Source: Candidatus Acetothermia bacterium (GTDB lineage Bacteria > Bipolaricaulota > Bipolaricaulia > Bipolaricaulales > Bipolaricaulaceae). From it: a DNA stretch of 59,317 bases. The stretch spans positions 1-59,317 of the forward strand of contig PXEP01000024.1 in assembly GCA_003566155.1 (NCBI GenBank), written 5' to 3'. The notes under the pieces are model-generated. The model was not told the origin of the DNA. It saw only the letters and a program-made list of their open reading frames with translations, and ran no database searches. Every line of letters starts with the position of its first letter. Position 1 is the stretch's first letter. Shown here piece after piece: positions 8,546-16,130 of this stretch. Position numbers and translations under genes: made by a program.

Positions 8546-9555
8546 AGAGGGGGTTGGGGAAACTCCCCCGTTCTGGTTATCGCCAGCGTGTGATAGTTCA
8601 TCGTCTTCTGCAGGAGGAACCGCGGGCGGTCAAGCAGCGGCTCGTCTAGGTAGTAGAACAACGCAAGTATGTCTATCCCTTGCGCTGCCGCCAGGCAGCG
8701 TAACCCCTGTAGTAGCTGGCGCATGAGGCTGCTCCCGCGTCTACCTGAGGTATAGGCGTCGAAGCAGTGCCAGTAGTGCACGGGCTGCCCAACAGTGGGT
8801 AGCCGAGGGACGGGCAAGACTTTGCTTACCGGGTTGATCACCCCTGCGACTGCTCTTAGGGGAACAGGTATGCGCAAGGCGCGGCCTCGGTACAATTCTG
8901 ACAAGTCCCACACGCTAACCTGGGCCAGCGAACGCCCCCGCTCCAGGCGGTAGACGCCCTTCAGATAGCCGAGCTCCAATCCCCTTCTGTAGCAGTCGAC
9001 GAGGCTGGTAGGGCGCATATCGCGCTGCCCCACGAGTTCCTCTACGCGAGCCGCGCCCTCCAATGGGTCGGAGCAAGGACTGGGAGCGGTGTATCCCCTG
9101 GGCAGAGAGGGCAAGGTGCACACGCCGAATGTTCCTACTCGTTGCGCTCCGCCTTTGTACATCACGCGCAGCGAGTCGTGATTGTCTTCCTTCACATTCA
9201 TATAGTGAAGCGGCGCCCCGTGCTCCTGTGCGTCCCACTGGAGGTTCTGCCACAATCTAAACAGCCCGCGCTTCATGCTTCTGCGGTAGGTGGGGTCGCT
9301 GCGCAGGTCGTAGGCAAAGGCCACCGGACACACGTTGCCTCCCAGCCACACGTCCTTGATGGCATAGGACATCGTCCCCACTAGGCGGCCATCCTCCTCA
9401 GCAAGCAGGATCTTGGCGTAATCAAACAACGAGGACCGATAGAAGTACGTCTTCCGCTCCAACAGGATCTGGGTGGAATCACCTTGGGGACTGGCGGATT
9501 CCATAGACAGAAGCGCTCGATCGTCGCTGTGCGTGGCCTCACGAATTCTTAGCAA
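8521..9555 (-). CDS. GNAT-family N-acyltransferase-like protein
   Basis: A 344-residue protein whose first 150 residues look like a GNAT domain (MLRIREATHSDDRALLSM; LLAEEDGRLVGTMSY; LRSDPTYRRSMKRGLFRLW, the acyl-CoA-binding turn region). The remaining part resembles a second, degenerate GNAT-like half (SGRRGSSLMRQLLQGLRCLAAAQGIDILALF). The start is TTG at 9555, with AGGAG four to five bases upstream. It follows the PC4-like gene by 12 bases, so it belongs to the tRNA-Pro transcript. The acyl acceptor is unknown. The 3' end overlaps the ATP-grasp gene head-on. Confidence 0.7.
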   Translation of the reverse strand: MLRIREATHSDDRALLSMESASPQGDSTQILLERKTYFYRSSLFDYAKILLAEEDGRLVGTMSYAIKDVWLGGNVCPVAFAYDLRSDPTYRRSMKRGLFRLWQNLQWDAQEHGAPLHYMNVKEDNHDSLRVMYKGGAQRVGTFGVCTLPSLPRGYTAPSPCSDPLEGAARVEELVGQRDMRPTSLVDCYRRGLELGYLKGVYRLERGRSLAQVSVWDLSELYRGRALRIPVPLRAVAGVINPVSKVLPVPRLPTVGQPVHYWHCFDAYTSGRRGSSLMRQLLQGLRCLAAAQGIDILALFYYLDEPLLDRPRFLLQKTMNYHTLAITRTGEFPQPPLYLDIRDL

Positions 9556-9567
9556 CAGCTCCTGCCT

Positions 9568-9789
9568 TTAGGATTCCGCTTTCTCGGCGTCCTCCAGGGC
9601 GTGCAGCAGCTGTTGGCGTAGCTCCCAGGGAATGGACACGCCCTTTTTTGTGGGAAGCCACTGCTCGTCGTCCCCTTGGAAGAACTGTCGGATGTCGAGG
9701 TATTCCTTACCCTTGAACTGCGTGCGTCGGATCACGATCCGTTGTCCAGGGCCGCGCTCGAATTCGGCAATCTTGGTTTCGTTGTCCAT
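9568..9789 (-). CDS. PC4/p15 (YdbC-like) single-stranded nucleic-acid-binding protein
   Basis: A 73-residue protein matching the bacterial PC4-like family: RIVIRRTQFKGKEYLDIRQFF followed by a KKGVSIP element is the usual signature of the beta-sheet that binds single-stranded DNA or RNA. ATG 9789 was chosen because GGAGGG stands three bases upstream. That ribosome site begins on the base right after the CCA end of tRNA-Pro, so the mRNA can only be translated from a precursor or after cleavage exactly behind the tRNA. In bacteria these proteins bind ssDNA and may affect transcription or replication; the exact role is not known. Confidence 0.82.
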   Translation of the reverse strand: MDNETKIAEFERGPGQRIVIRRTQFKGKEYLDIRQFFQGDDEQWLPTKKGVSIPWELRQQLLHALEDAEKAES

Positions 9790-9798
9790 TGTCCCTCC

Positions 9799-9875
9799 TG
9801 GTCGGGGCGACTGGATTTGAACCAGCGACCTCCTGCTCCCAAAGCAGGCGCGCTCCCAAGCTGCGCTACGCCCCG
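9799..9875 (-). tRNA. tRNA-Pro (UGG), CCA encoded
   Basis: The minus strand forms a complete cloverleaf: acceptor stem CGGGGCG/CGCCCCG with discriminator A, anticodon stem CCTGC/GCAGG with loop TTTGGGA (anticodon TGG at 9841-9839), and TPsiC arm GGTTCAAATCC. The terminal CCA is encoded at 9801-9799. The tRNA is the first part of a transcript that continues into the PC4-like and GNAT genes. Confidence 0.97.
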
Positions 9876-10007
9876 TACAGCGCGCACCGAGAAGTGTTTT
9901 CCACCCGCAGTTTAGCTTCTGTACCAAGGGTACGCCAGCCGAGGACGCACGCTGCGAACTGGTAACGAGAGAACATCGGTGCTAGGTTGGTGCAGGAGGT
10001 GGTGGAG

Positions 10008-10973
10008 ATGCGGGCGGCGGGAGGGGCCCTGATCGCGGTGTTGACTGTTGTCGTGGCGGGCGTGGCGGCCGAGGAGCTTCAGGAGCTAGTTTCATTCCAA
10101 CTGACCAGCACGGCCTTGGCCTTCTCGCCGGACGGTTCCCTATTGGCAGTGGCCGCGGGGGACGAAATCCAGTTGTGGGAGACCGACGACTGGACGGTGC
10201 TCAGAACTCTGCAGGGACATGAGGGGACAGTAACGGGAGTTGCGTTCGACGGCGGGGGAGTGCGACTGGCTTCTTCGTCGTGGGACGAGACCGTGTGGAT
10301 CTGGGATGTGGAGAGTGGGCAACAAGCGCAGACCATCGGCGGGTATAACAGTTGGGTTCGTGCGGTGGATCTTAGTCCCGATGGGGCGTTGGTGGCGTCG
10401 GGGGCGTTGGAGCACAGGCTGGGCTGGGGACTTTTGCTTCTTTCCGATGTGCGCACCGGCCGGGCGAGAATGACCAAATTGGAGCACGAAGACTGGGTGC
10501 GTGCGGTGGCATTTAGTCCAGATGGCAAGCTACTTGCCTCTGGGTCGGACGACAGGACGGTTCGGGTATGGGATGTCAGCACGCGGAGTGGGCTTGTCGC
10601 TCTTAGCGGCCTGAGGGGGCGCGTGCACGCCGTTGCCTTTTCCGGAGACGGCAAGCGCCTGCTTGCCGGCACCTGGGGGGGAGTCACGGTATGGAACTGC
10701 GATGACTGGTCCCAGGTGGGGGCCGTCTCCACGCACAGACGCAACGTCCGATCGTTGGCAGCATCACCCGGTTCGGAGCTGGTTGCGTCGGGGGATGACG
10801 ACGGCACTTTGGTTGTCTGGAGTAGCGTGACCCTTGACGTGCAATGGACCACGGGGGCGCACGAAGGGGCTGTGCGTGCATTAGCCTTCCATCCCCATGA
10901 GGAGTTGCTTGTGTCCTGCGGCGAAGACGGGCTAATGAAGATCTGGATTCTGCCCGGGCAGGCGGGGGGTTGA
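10008..10973 (+). CDS. Secreted WD40-repeat beta-propeller protein
   Basis: A 321-residue protein with an N-terminal signal-peptide-like stretch (MRAAGGALIAVLTVVVAGVAA) and about seven WD40 repeats, each recognisable by blocks such as FSPDGKLLASGSDDRTVRVW and ending in WD or similar. It is expected to form one seven-bladed propeller outside the cytoplasmic membrane and act as a protein-binding platform; no catalytic motif is seen. ATG 10008 has AGGAGGT seven bases upstream and puts the signal peptide at the start; the GTG at 9987 would add seven residues before it. It diverges from the tRNA-Pro transcript with 132 bases between them. Confidence 0.85.
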   Translation: MRAAGGALIAVLTVVVAGVAAEELQELVSFQLTSTALAFSPDGSLLAVAAGDEIQLWETDDWTVLRTLQGHEGTVTGVAFDGGGVRLASSSWDETVWIWDVESGQQAQTIGGYNSWVRAVDLSPDGALVASGALEHRLGWGLLLLSDVRTGRARMTKLEHEDWVRAVAFSPDGKLLASGSDDRTVRVWDVSTRSGLVALSGLRGRVHAVAFSGDGKRLLAGTWGGVTVWNCDDWSQVGAVSTHRRNVRSLAASPGSELVASGDDDGTLVVWSSVTLDVQWTTGAHEGAVRALAFHPHEELLVSCGEDGLMKIWILPGQAGG

Positions 10974-11107
10974 TTCTCAAGGGGCGCTGGTGGACGCTTT
11001 GCGCCGGCGTCGTCTGAAGGCGGGTCATAGGGAAAGATGGCTAAGCGAATCATACCTGGGCTGGAAGGTGGAGGCATGGGCGGGCTAACCGAGGTCCTTA
11101 AGGTCGG

Positions 11108-11866
11108 GTGGCGATGGAACTTGTAGGGTTGTCCGAGCTGTCGGTGCTGCTGAGGCTGGTGCTGGCGCACTTGCTAGCCGACTTCGCTCTGCAAAAGACA
11201 CGGTGGGTGGAGGAGCGTTCGCGCCGCGGATGGGGCTCGGTGTGGTTGTACGCACACAGCGGGATCGCTGCTCTTTTGGCTTACTTGTTTGCCGGCCTAT
11301 GGACTTTGTACTGGCTTCCGTTGGCGGTGTTTGCTTCTCACCTGGTTCTGGACAGATGGAAGACCGAGCAGGGCGACACCACCCGAATGTTTGTCGCGGA
11401 CCAGGCAGGTCATCTTGTGGTGTTGATCGCCCTGTGGGCTGCGGCTGTCGGACTTCCGTGGGAGGAGACCGCAAGGTGGGTTGGCGATTTCGCCGTTCAG
11501 CCTGCAGTGTGGGTCTACGCGCTCGCCTACTCAGCTGTGTTCTGGCCGGCGGGCATCTTCGTGGCCAAGTTCAACAGCGCGGCCCCCGACCGAGCTGTGG
11601 ACGAGCAGCTTGGAAGGACCGGATTGTGGATCGGGCGCCTGGAGAGGGTACTGGCGCTTACCGCGTTGTTCCTGGGGCGGCTTGAGTTTGCTGGTCTCCT
11701 TCTAGTGGCGAAGGCGTTGTTCGTCCGGTGGGAAGGGAGCTTGAAGGAGCACTCGGAGCGTCCCACGGGCGTGCTGTTAGGGACGCTGATGAGCTTTGCA
11801 GTGGCGGTAGTCGTGGGGGCTTTGGCGATTGCGGTCCTGGGGGCGCTTCCGTCGTTCCGTGTGTAG
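11108..11866 (+). CDS. DUF3307 membrane protein
   Basis: A roughly 250-residue polytopic protein starting with LVLAHLLADFALQ, the hallmark of DUF3307 proteins, and HLVLDRWKTEQ in the next helix. Six to seven hydrophobic segments are visible. Its biochemical role is unknown. The start is uncertain: GTG 11108 sits four bases after AAGG, while ATG 11114 is two codons further. It lies between the WD40 gene and a ZIP transporter on the same strand, with gaps of 134 and 72 bases; the 134-base gap before it shows only short G+C-rich inverted repeats. Confidence 0.75.
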   Translation: MAMELVGLSELSVLLRLVLAHLLADFALQKTRWVEERSRRGWGSVWLYAHSGIAALLAYLFAGLWTLYWLPLAVFASHLVLDRWKTEQGDTTRMFVADQAGHLVVLIALWAAAVGLPWEETARWVGDFAVQPAVWVYALAYSAVFWPAGIFVAKFNSAAPDRAVDEQLGRTGLWIGRLERVLALTALFLGRLEFAGLLLVAKALFVRWEGSLKEHSERPTGVLLGTLMSFAVAVVVGALAIAVLGALPSFRV

Positions 11867-11938
11867 GGAAGACAGGATTTATGTGTCCCTTCAGTCTGGC
11901 TGCGGGCATCGGCAATCGATCCACAGGTGGAGCGACCT

Positions 11939-12802
11939 ATGTCTAATGTGGTTTTTGCGTTTGGGCTAACGCTGTTCGCCGGTCTTGCCACCGGTGTCGG
12001 CGGGCTGATCTCCTTGTTCGCCAACCGGAAGAACTATCGCTTCCTCTCTTTGGGTACCGGCTTCTCTGCGGGGGTGATGCTCTATATCTCATTCATGGAG
12101 ATCTTGCCCGAGGGCATCGAAGCGCTGGGCGAGGTGTACGCGCAGCGGACGGCCAACTGGGCGGCGGTTGCTGCGTTCTTCGGGGGAATTGCGCTTATTG
12201 GCCTGATCGATTTGCTTGTGCCTGCCGGAGAGAACGTACACGAGTTTCCTTCAGCGGAGCGGGTGAGCGCGCTCCGGAAGTCGCGGAACACCGGGACCGG
12301 CGATTCGGCGGCCTCCCAGGGGGATGAGGCCAAGCTGATGCGGATGGGGTTGTTCACGGCGTTGGCCATAGCCATCCATAACTTCCCCGAGGGCTTGGTG
12401 GCGTTCTTATCGGCTCTGCATGACCCCGCGCTGGGAGTGCCTATAGCCGTGGCCATCGCGCTTCACAACATCCCTGAGGGGGTAAGCGTGGCCGTCCCCA
12501 TTTACTACGCCACAGGTAGCAGAGCTAAAGCGCTTGGCTACTCGGTCCTCAGCGGACTTGCCGAGCCGGTGGGGGCGGGCATCGCCTATCTGGGCCTCCG
12601 GCTTGCGTTCGGCGGGCAGGAGGGCGCGTTCCCCCCGCAGGTGATGGGGGTGTTGTTTGCCGGGGTGGCAGGTGTGATGGTCTATATCAGCCTCGACGAG
12701 CTGCTGCCCACGAGCCGGGCTTACGGTAAGGGGCACGACAGTATCATCGGGCTAGTCGTTGGCATGGCTGTTATGGCGCTGAGTCTGATCCTGTTGGGTT
12801 AG
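11939..12802 (+). CDS. ZIP-family divalent metal transporter (ZupT-like)
   Basis: A 287-residue inner-membrane transporter of the ZIP family, taking up Zn2+ or other divalent metals. The two metal-binding helices are plain: [10 protein letters not shown] and [16 protein letters not shown], each with His-Asn-x-Pro-Glu-Gly. A soluble loop of about 45 residues ([16 protein letters not shown]...) separates helices III and IV as in ZupT. ATG 11939 follows AGGTGGAG by six bases. A small zinc-ribbon protein is encoded just downstream, which may be coincidence. Confidence 0.9.
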   Translation: MSNVVFAFGLTLFAGLATGVGGLISLFANRKNYRFLSLGTGFSAGVMLYISFMEILPEGIEALGEVYAQRTANWAAVAAFFGGIALIGLIDLLVPAGENVHEFPSAERVSALRKSRNTGTGDSAASQGDEAKLMRMGLFTALAIAIHNFPEGLVAFLSALHDPALGVPIAVAIALHNIPEGVSVAVPIYYATGSRAKALGYSVLSGLAEPVGAGIAYLGLRLAFGGQEGAFPPQVMGVLFAGVAGVMVYISLDELLPTSRAYGKGHDSIIGLVVGMAVMALSLILLG

Positions 12803-12869
12803 GACTCAGGCAGATTGCACCCGCTGGAGGGGTATACGGTGGCGCACGGTCAGGGAGGTGTTTTGTGTC

Positions 12870-13109
12870 GTGGAAGGCATGCCGCCATGGGGATGGGTCC
12901 TGGTGGGACTCGGCTTGCTTGCTGTGTGGTTTACGGTTAAGGGGAGGGCTGGGTGGCGCCGTCAGCCCGATGTTGCCTGTGTTCACTGTGGACGGAGCGG
13001 GGAGGTGTGGAAGGCGTTTGTGCCAGTGGCGAAAGGGAAACCGCGCCATATCTCGAAGCCTCTGTGGCGATGCCGCCGCTGTGGGATGGAGTGGATGGAC
13101 GATGATTGA
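12870..13109 (+). CDS. Small membrane-anchored zinc-ribbon protein, unknown function
   Basis: About 79 residues: one hydrophobic helix (WGWVLVGLGLLAVWF) followed by a four-cysteine ribbon (CVHC ... CRRC, 30 residues apart) and an acidic tail. No known family is recognised. The start is ambiguous: GTG 12870 is 11 bases after GGGAGG, ATG 12879 is also possible, and an overlapping frame has a better spaced GTG at 12865 but encodes a less protein-like product. The gene lies between the ZIP transporter and tldD. Confidence 0.55.
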   Translation: MEGMPPWGWVLVGLGLLAVWFTVKGRAGWRRQPDVACVHCGRSGEVWKAFVPVAKGKPRHISKPLWRCRRCGMEWMDDD

Positions 13110-13143
13110 CGCCGGTATACTGCTCTTCTGGGAGGGATCATAG

Positions 13144-14589
13144 ATGGAACAGCTTGTCCAGTGTGGACTCGATGCGGCCCTTGGCGCAGGGGCTAGTTAC
13201 GTTGAGGTACGGGCTGAGCGGCGACAAAGCGAGTCGATCCAGACCAAGAACCACGAAGTCGACAGCCTATCCCGTCAGGACTCCTCCGGTACAGGGATCC
13301 GGGTGTTGCACAACGGCGCGTGGGGATTTGCCGCCACCGGCGTGCCCACCGCGGAGGCGGTGGAACAGGCAGCCGCTCGGGCAATGGAGATCGCGCGAGC
13401 AACGGCGAAGCTGCGCAGTAATCCTGTGCACTTGGTGCCAGAAGCGATGTACCGCGATACTTACAGCGTTTCCTTCGTCCGTAACCCCCTGGAGGTACCG
13501 CTGGAGGAGAAGCTGGAGTTACTGCTGACGGCCGCCGAGCGGATGTTGAACGTGCAGGGCGTGGTTTTGGCTAAGGGGCAGTTGCAGTCGTGGAAGGTTG
13601 ATAAGATCTTCGCCAGCTCGGAGGGGAGCCGCATTCGGCAACAGCTGACAACCTGTGGTGGAGGCATAGAGGCGTATGCTGCAGGAGAAGGCGGATTTCA
13701 GCGACGTTCTTATCCTACCTCCTTTGGGGGGGACTTCCGCAACGCTGGATACGAGTTCATCGAGAGCCTTGATCTTGTGGGAAACGCACAACGTGTGGGT
13801 GAAGAGGCGGTTGCCTTGCTGACAGCTCCTGTGTGCCCAAGCGGAACATACGACATTATCCTCGGCAGCTCGCAGATGGCGCTGCAGATCCACGAGTCGG
13901 TTGGCCATCCCACTGAGTTAGATCGGGTTTTGGGAACGGAACTTTCTTATGCCGGCGGGAGCTTCCTGACACTGGACAAGCGCTCCGGGTACCGCTATGG
14001 TTCGCCGCTGGTGACCATCGTTGCCGACGCAACGATCCCCGGAGGGTTGGGTACGTTTGCCTACGACGATGAGGGAGTCCCCGCGCAGAGCCTGCCCATT
14101 ATCCAACAGGGCGAGTTTGCCAACTACCTAAGCTCGCGGGAGGCGGCTGCCCAGGTGGGAGAGGAAAAGAGCGGGGGATGTTGCCGCGCGTCAAGCTGGA
14201 ATCGGATCCCGCTGATACGGATGACAAATATCAATCTCCTGCCGGGAGAAGGGACTTTGGACGACCTGATTGCGGACACAGAGGAAGGCATCTTGTTCGA
14301 TACCAACCGCTCATGGTCCATCGATGACCGGCGGGTGAACTTCCAGTTCGGGACCGAGGCGGCGTGGGAGATCAAGAACGGCCGCCGCACGCGCCTCGTA
14401 AAAAACGCCATGTACACGGGGATCACTCCTCAGTTTTGGGGATCGTGTGTGGCGATCGGCGGCAGGGAGGAATGGCGCCTATGGGGGTTGCCTAACTGCG
14501 GTAAAGGAGAACCCTCTCAGGTGATGCAGGTCGGGCACGGAACAGCTCCGGCGAAGTTCGCCAACGTTGAAGTTCTGGGGGCGACATGA
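13144..14589 (+). CDS. tldD: TldD/PmbA-family metalloprotease
   Basis: A 481-residue TldD-type protein. The metal site HESVGH (His250, Glu251, His255) followed by PTELDRVLG, the GTFAYDDEGVPAQ block and the C-terminal VKNAMYTGITPQFWGSC are family features. TldD normally pairs with TldE; the heterodimer degrades unfolded or modified peptides in a cavity (for example microcin B17 maturation, CcdA degradation). No TldE partner lies next to it here. GGGAGG is seven bases before ATG 13144, and the stop overlaps the next gene by ATGA. Confidence 0.9.
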   Translation: MEQLVQCGLDAALGAGASYVEVRAERRQSESIQTKNHEVDSLSRQDSSGTGIRVLHNGAWGFAATGVPTAEAVEQAAARAMEIARATAKLRSNPVHLVPEAMYRDTYSVSFVRNPLEVPLEEKLELLLTAAERMLNVQGVVLAKGQLQSWKVDKIFASSEGSRIRQQLTTCGGGIEAYAAGEGGFQRRSYPTSFGGDFRNAGYEFIESLDLVGNAQRVGEEAVALLTAPVCPSGTYDIILGSSQMALQIHESVGHPTELDRVLGTELSYAGGSFLTLDKRSGYRYGSPLVTIVADATIPGGLGTFAYDDEGVPAQSLPIIQQGEFANYLSSREAAAQVGEEKSGGCCRASSWNRIPLIRMTNINLLPGEGTLDDLIADTEEGILFDTNRSWSIDDRRVNFQFGTEAAWEIKNGRRTRLVKNAMYTGITPQFWGSCVAIGGREEWRLWGLPNCGKGEPSQVMQVGHGTAPAKFANVEVLGAT

Positions 14590-14888
14590 TTGTGTGTGAG
14601 TTCTCCATAGTACCGTTGGGGAAGGGCGAGTCGATATCATCGTACGTGGCGGAGTGCATGAGAATCGTCCAGGGAAGCGGGCTTGCTCACCAGTTGACGG
14701 CTATGGGTACGATCGTGGAGGGTGAGTGGGACGAAGTGATGGCTGTGGTTGCGGAATGCCACCGGGCCGTGCGTTCGCGATCGCCTCGGGTCCTCACCAC
14801 GGTGAGGCTGGATGATCGAGAGGGAGCCGAAGGCCGTTTGGAATCAAAGGTCCGTTCCGTGCAGACAAAAGTCTCGCCCCCAGCGTGA
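14586..14888 (+). CDS. MTH1187/YkoF-like thiamine-binding-type small protein
   Basis: A 100-residue ferredoxin-fold protein of the MTH1187 (DUF77) family, with the typical VCEFSIVPLGKGESISSYV start and MGTIVEGEWDEVMAVV centre. Members form tetramers and several bind thiamine or related pyrimidines; the ligand here is not shown. It is translationally coupled to tldD by an ATGA overlap and is the last gene before a strong hairpin. Confidence 0.85.
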   Translation: MIVCEFSIVPLGKGESISSYVAECMRIVQGSGLAHQLTAMGTIVEGEWDEVMAVVAECHRAVRSRSPRVLTTVRLDDREGAEGRLESKVRSVQTKVSPPA

Positions 14889-14977
14889 TCCTTATTACAG
14901 ACGGTCTACTGCGGGCAGCCTATACTATGTGCAGGAGTGGGTGGATTCTTCCCCTCACCCGGTGAACCACCGTATCC

Positions 14978-15006
14978 GGGCGGCCGTTACCCCCCAACGG
15001 CCGCCC
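14978..15006 (+). terminator. Strong hairpin between convergent genes
   Basis: GGGCGGCCGTT (14978-14988) pairs perfectly with AACGGCCGCCC (14996-15006) around a seven-base loop, giving an 11-bp G+C-rich stem followed by GCGTTT. It lies between the convergent MTH1187-like and rnz genes, so it can stop transcripts from both sides, although the T tracts are poor. Confidence 0.7.
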
Positions 15007-15011
15007 GCGTT

Positions 15012-15860
15012 TCACAGTCCGATCTCCGTCAGCTCTCCCGGGGGGACGAGCACGACCTCGAAAGGAAGCCCCTTATCATTCAGACGGCGCTGGGCCCTGT
15101 TTACATCACGTCGGTACCGACTGGAAATGTGAAAGCAAATCAGCTTTCTCTGCACGCCCGCAGATTGCGCCGCCTGCAGCGCTTCGTCCAGCGTGGAGTG
15201 CTTGTACTCCTTTCTGTCTTCGTCGGCCAGGAAGGTGGCCTCGTGAAGCAGTACCTCAGTGGAGTGGATAGGACCGGGACGCAAAGGCACCGAATCGCCT
15301 CCGTAGGAGAGGAGCTTCTGGTTATAGGACTCGCTTATCTCATCGCGGCGACCGGCCTTGATTAGTTCCACGATTTCCTCTTGGGAAAGGTCACGGTACT
15401 CCTGTCTCAATCGCTGGCGTTGCTCCAGGATGTTGTAGCCCAGGGTTGTCTCTCCGCTTGCATGAACAGTCGGGAACGCCTCCACATGCCGTGGGTTGCG
15501 CCCGCCGAGCACTTTCACCTGATCGCCTGAGGTCATAGGAATCCATTCGAGGTGGTAGCGAAGATGTCGGTTTGTGCGAGAGAAGTAGGTCATGAGCTCG
15601 GAGATGAAATGATTCCCGGCGGGAAAGTATATCTGGAGTTCCTTCTCTCGGTCTCCCATTGCGTTGTTCCGGATGTTTATGAGCCCGATAAGCCCTGCGA
15701 TGTGGTCTGCGTGCCCGTGGGACAGAAAGACGCGCCTTATCGCGAATGACTTGTTCTCTAGCTGAGAGCTGGCTCCCTCGCCGCAGTCAAACAGAATGCG
15801 ATCGGGCGAGTAGTATGCCCAGGTGGAGTAGAGCGCCTTGGAGTAGATCGTGAGGCTCAT
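15012..15860 (-). CDS. rnz: Ribonuclease Z (tRNA 3' endonuclease)
   Basis: A 282-residue metallo-beta-lactamase-fold nuclease. The zinc motif SHGHADH is at residues 47-53, followed by family elements AFPTVHASGETTLGY, LLHEATF and CFHISSRY. The length is that of short-form RNase Z. The enzyme trims tRNA 3' ends; in bacteria whose tRNA genes encode CCA, its job is less obvious, but Thermotoga maritima RNase Z is known to cut after CCA, which would suit the tRNA-Pro/PC4 transcript in this window. ATG 15860 has no good ribosome site. Confidence 0.88.
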   Translation of the reverse strand: MSLTIYSKALYSTWAYYSPDRILFDCGEGASSQLENKSFAIRRVFLSHGHADHIAGLIGLINIRNNAMGDREKELQIYFPAGNHFISELMTYFSRTNRHLRYHLEWIPMTSGDQVKVLGGRNPRHVEAFPTVHASGETTLGYNILEQRQRLRQEYRDLSQEEIVELIKAGRRDEISESYNQKLLSYGGDSVPLRPGPIHSTEVLLHEATFLADEDRKEYKHSTLDEALQAAQSAGVQRKLICFHISSRYRRDVNRAQRRLNDKGLPFEVVLVPPGELTEIGL

Positions 15861-16130
15861 CTGATGACCAACGCCTTTCTTGTTGTTCGATGGTTTAGCT
15901 GCGCCGAGCGGCCAACCCCTACACTAAGGCGGCCGTCCCCGGTACTCTTGCGTGAGCGCTGATTATCCACTCCCGGGGCTTCTGCGTTCAAGATCGCTCC
16001 TCCCTCATGACCGGCCAACGCGGCTCCCGGCGACATGATACCGATTCCATCACTGCTGTTCTCGCAGCCGGAGGACCGCCTCGCTGGCCGGAACGCAAAA
16101 ACTGGCACCCTTGCCCCGGAGAAAGCTAAA
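15861..16130. other. Intergenic region between rnz and serS
   Basis: About 270 bases between divergent genes. I looked for a T-box (the conserved antiterminator bulge sequence and a specifier stem) before serS and did not see one. Only short G+C-rich inverted repeats such as CGGCC/GGCCG near 15908-15936 are present, and no convincing promoter pair could be picked by eye. Confidence 0.5.

Noticed and set aside
10079-11170. 363-codon minus-strand frame over the WD40 gene
   Set aside because: Ser/Pro/Thr-rich shadow of the repeated WD40 codons.
12865-13143. Alternative frame over the small zinc-ribbon gene, with a better spaced ribosome site
   Set aside because: Its protein is Trp/Arg/Gly-rich without pattern, while the other frame gives a clear helix plus two CxxC pairs. 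Kept as a caveat for the start choice.
15861-16130. T-box leader before serS
   Set aside because: No T-box consensus bulge, no specifier stem and no terminator/antiterminator pair could be found.
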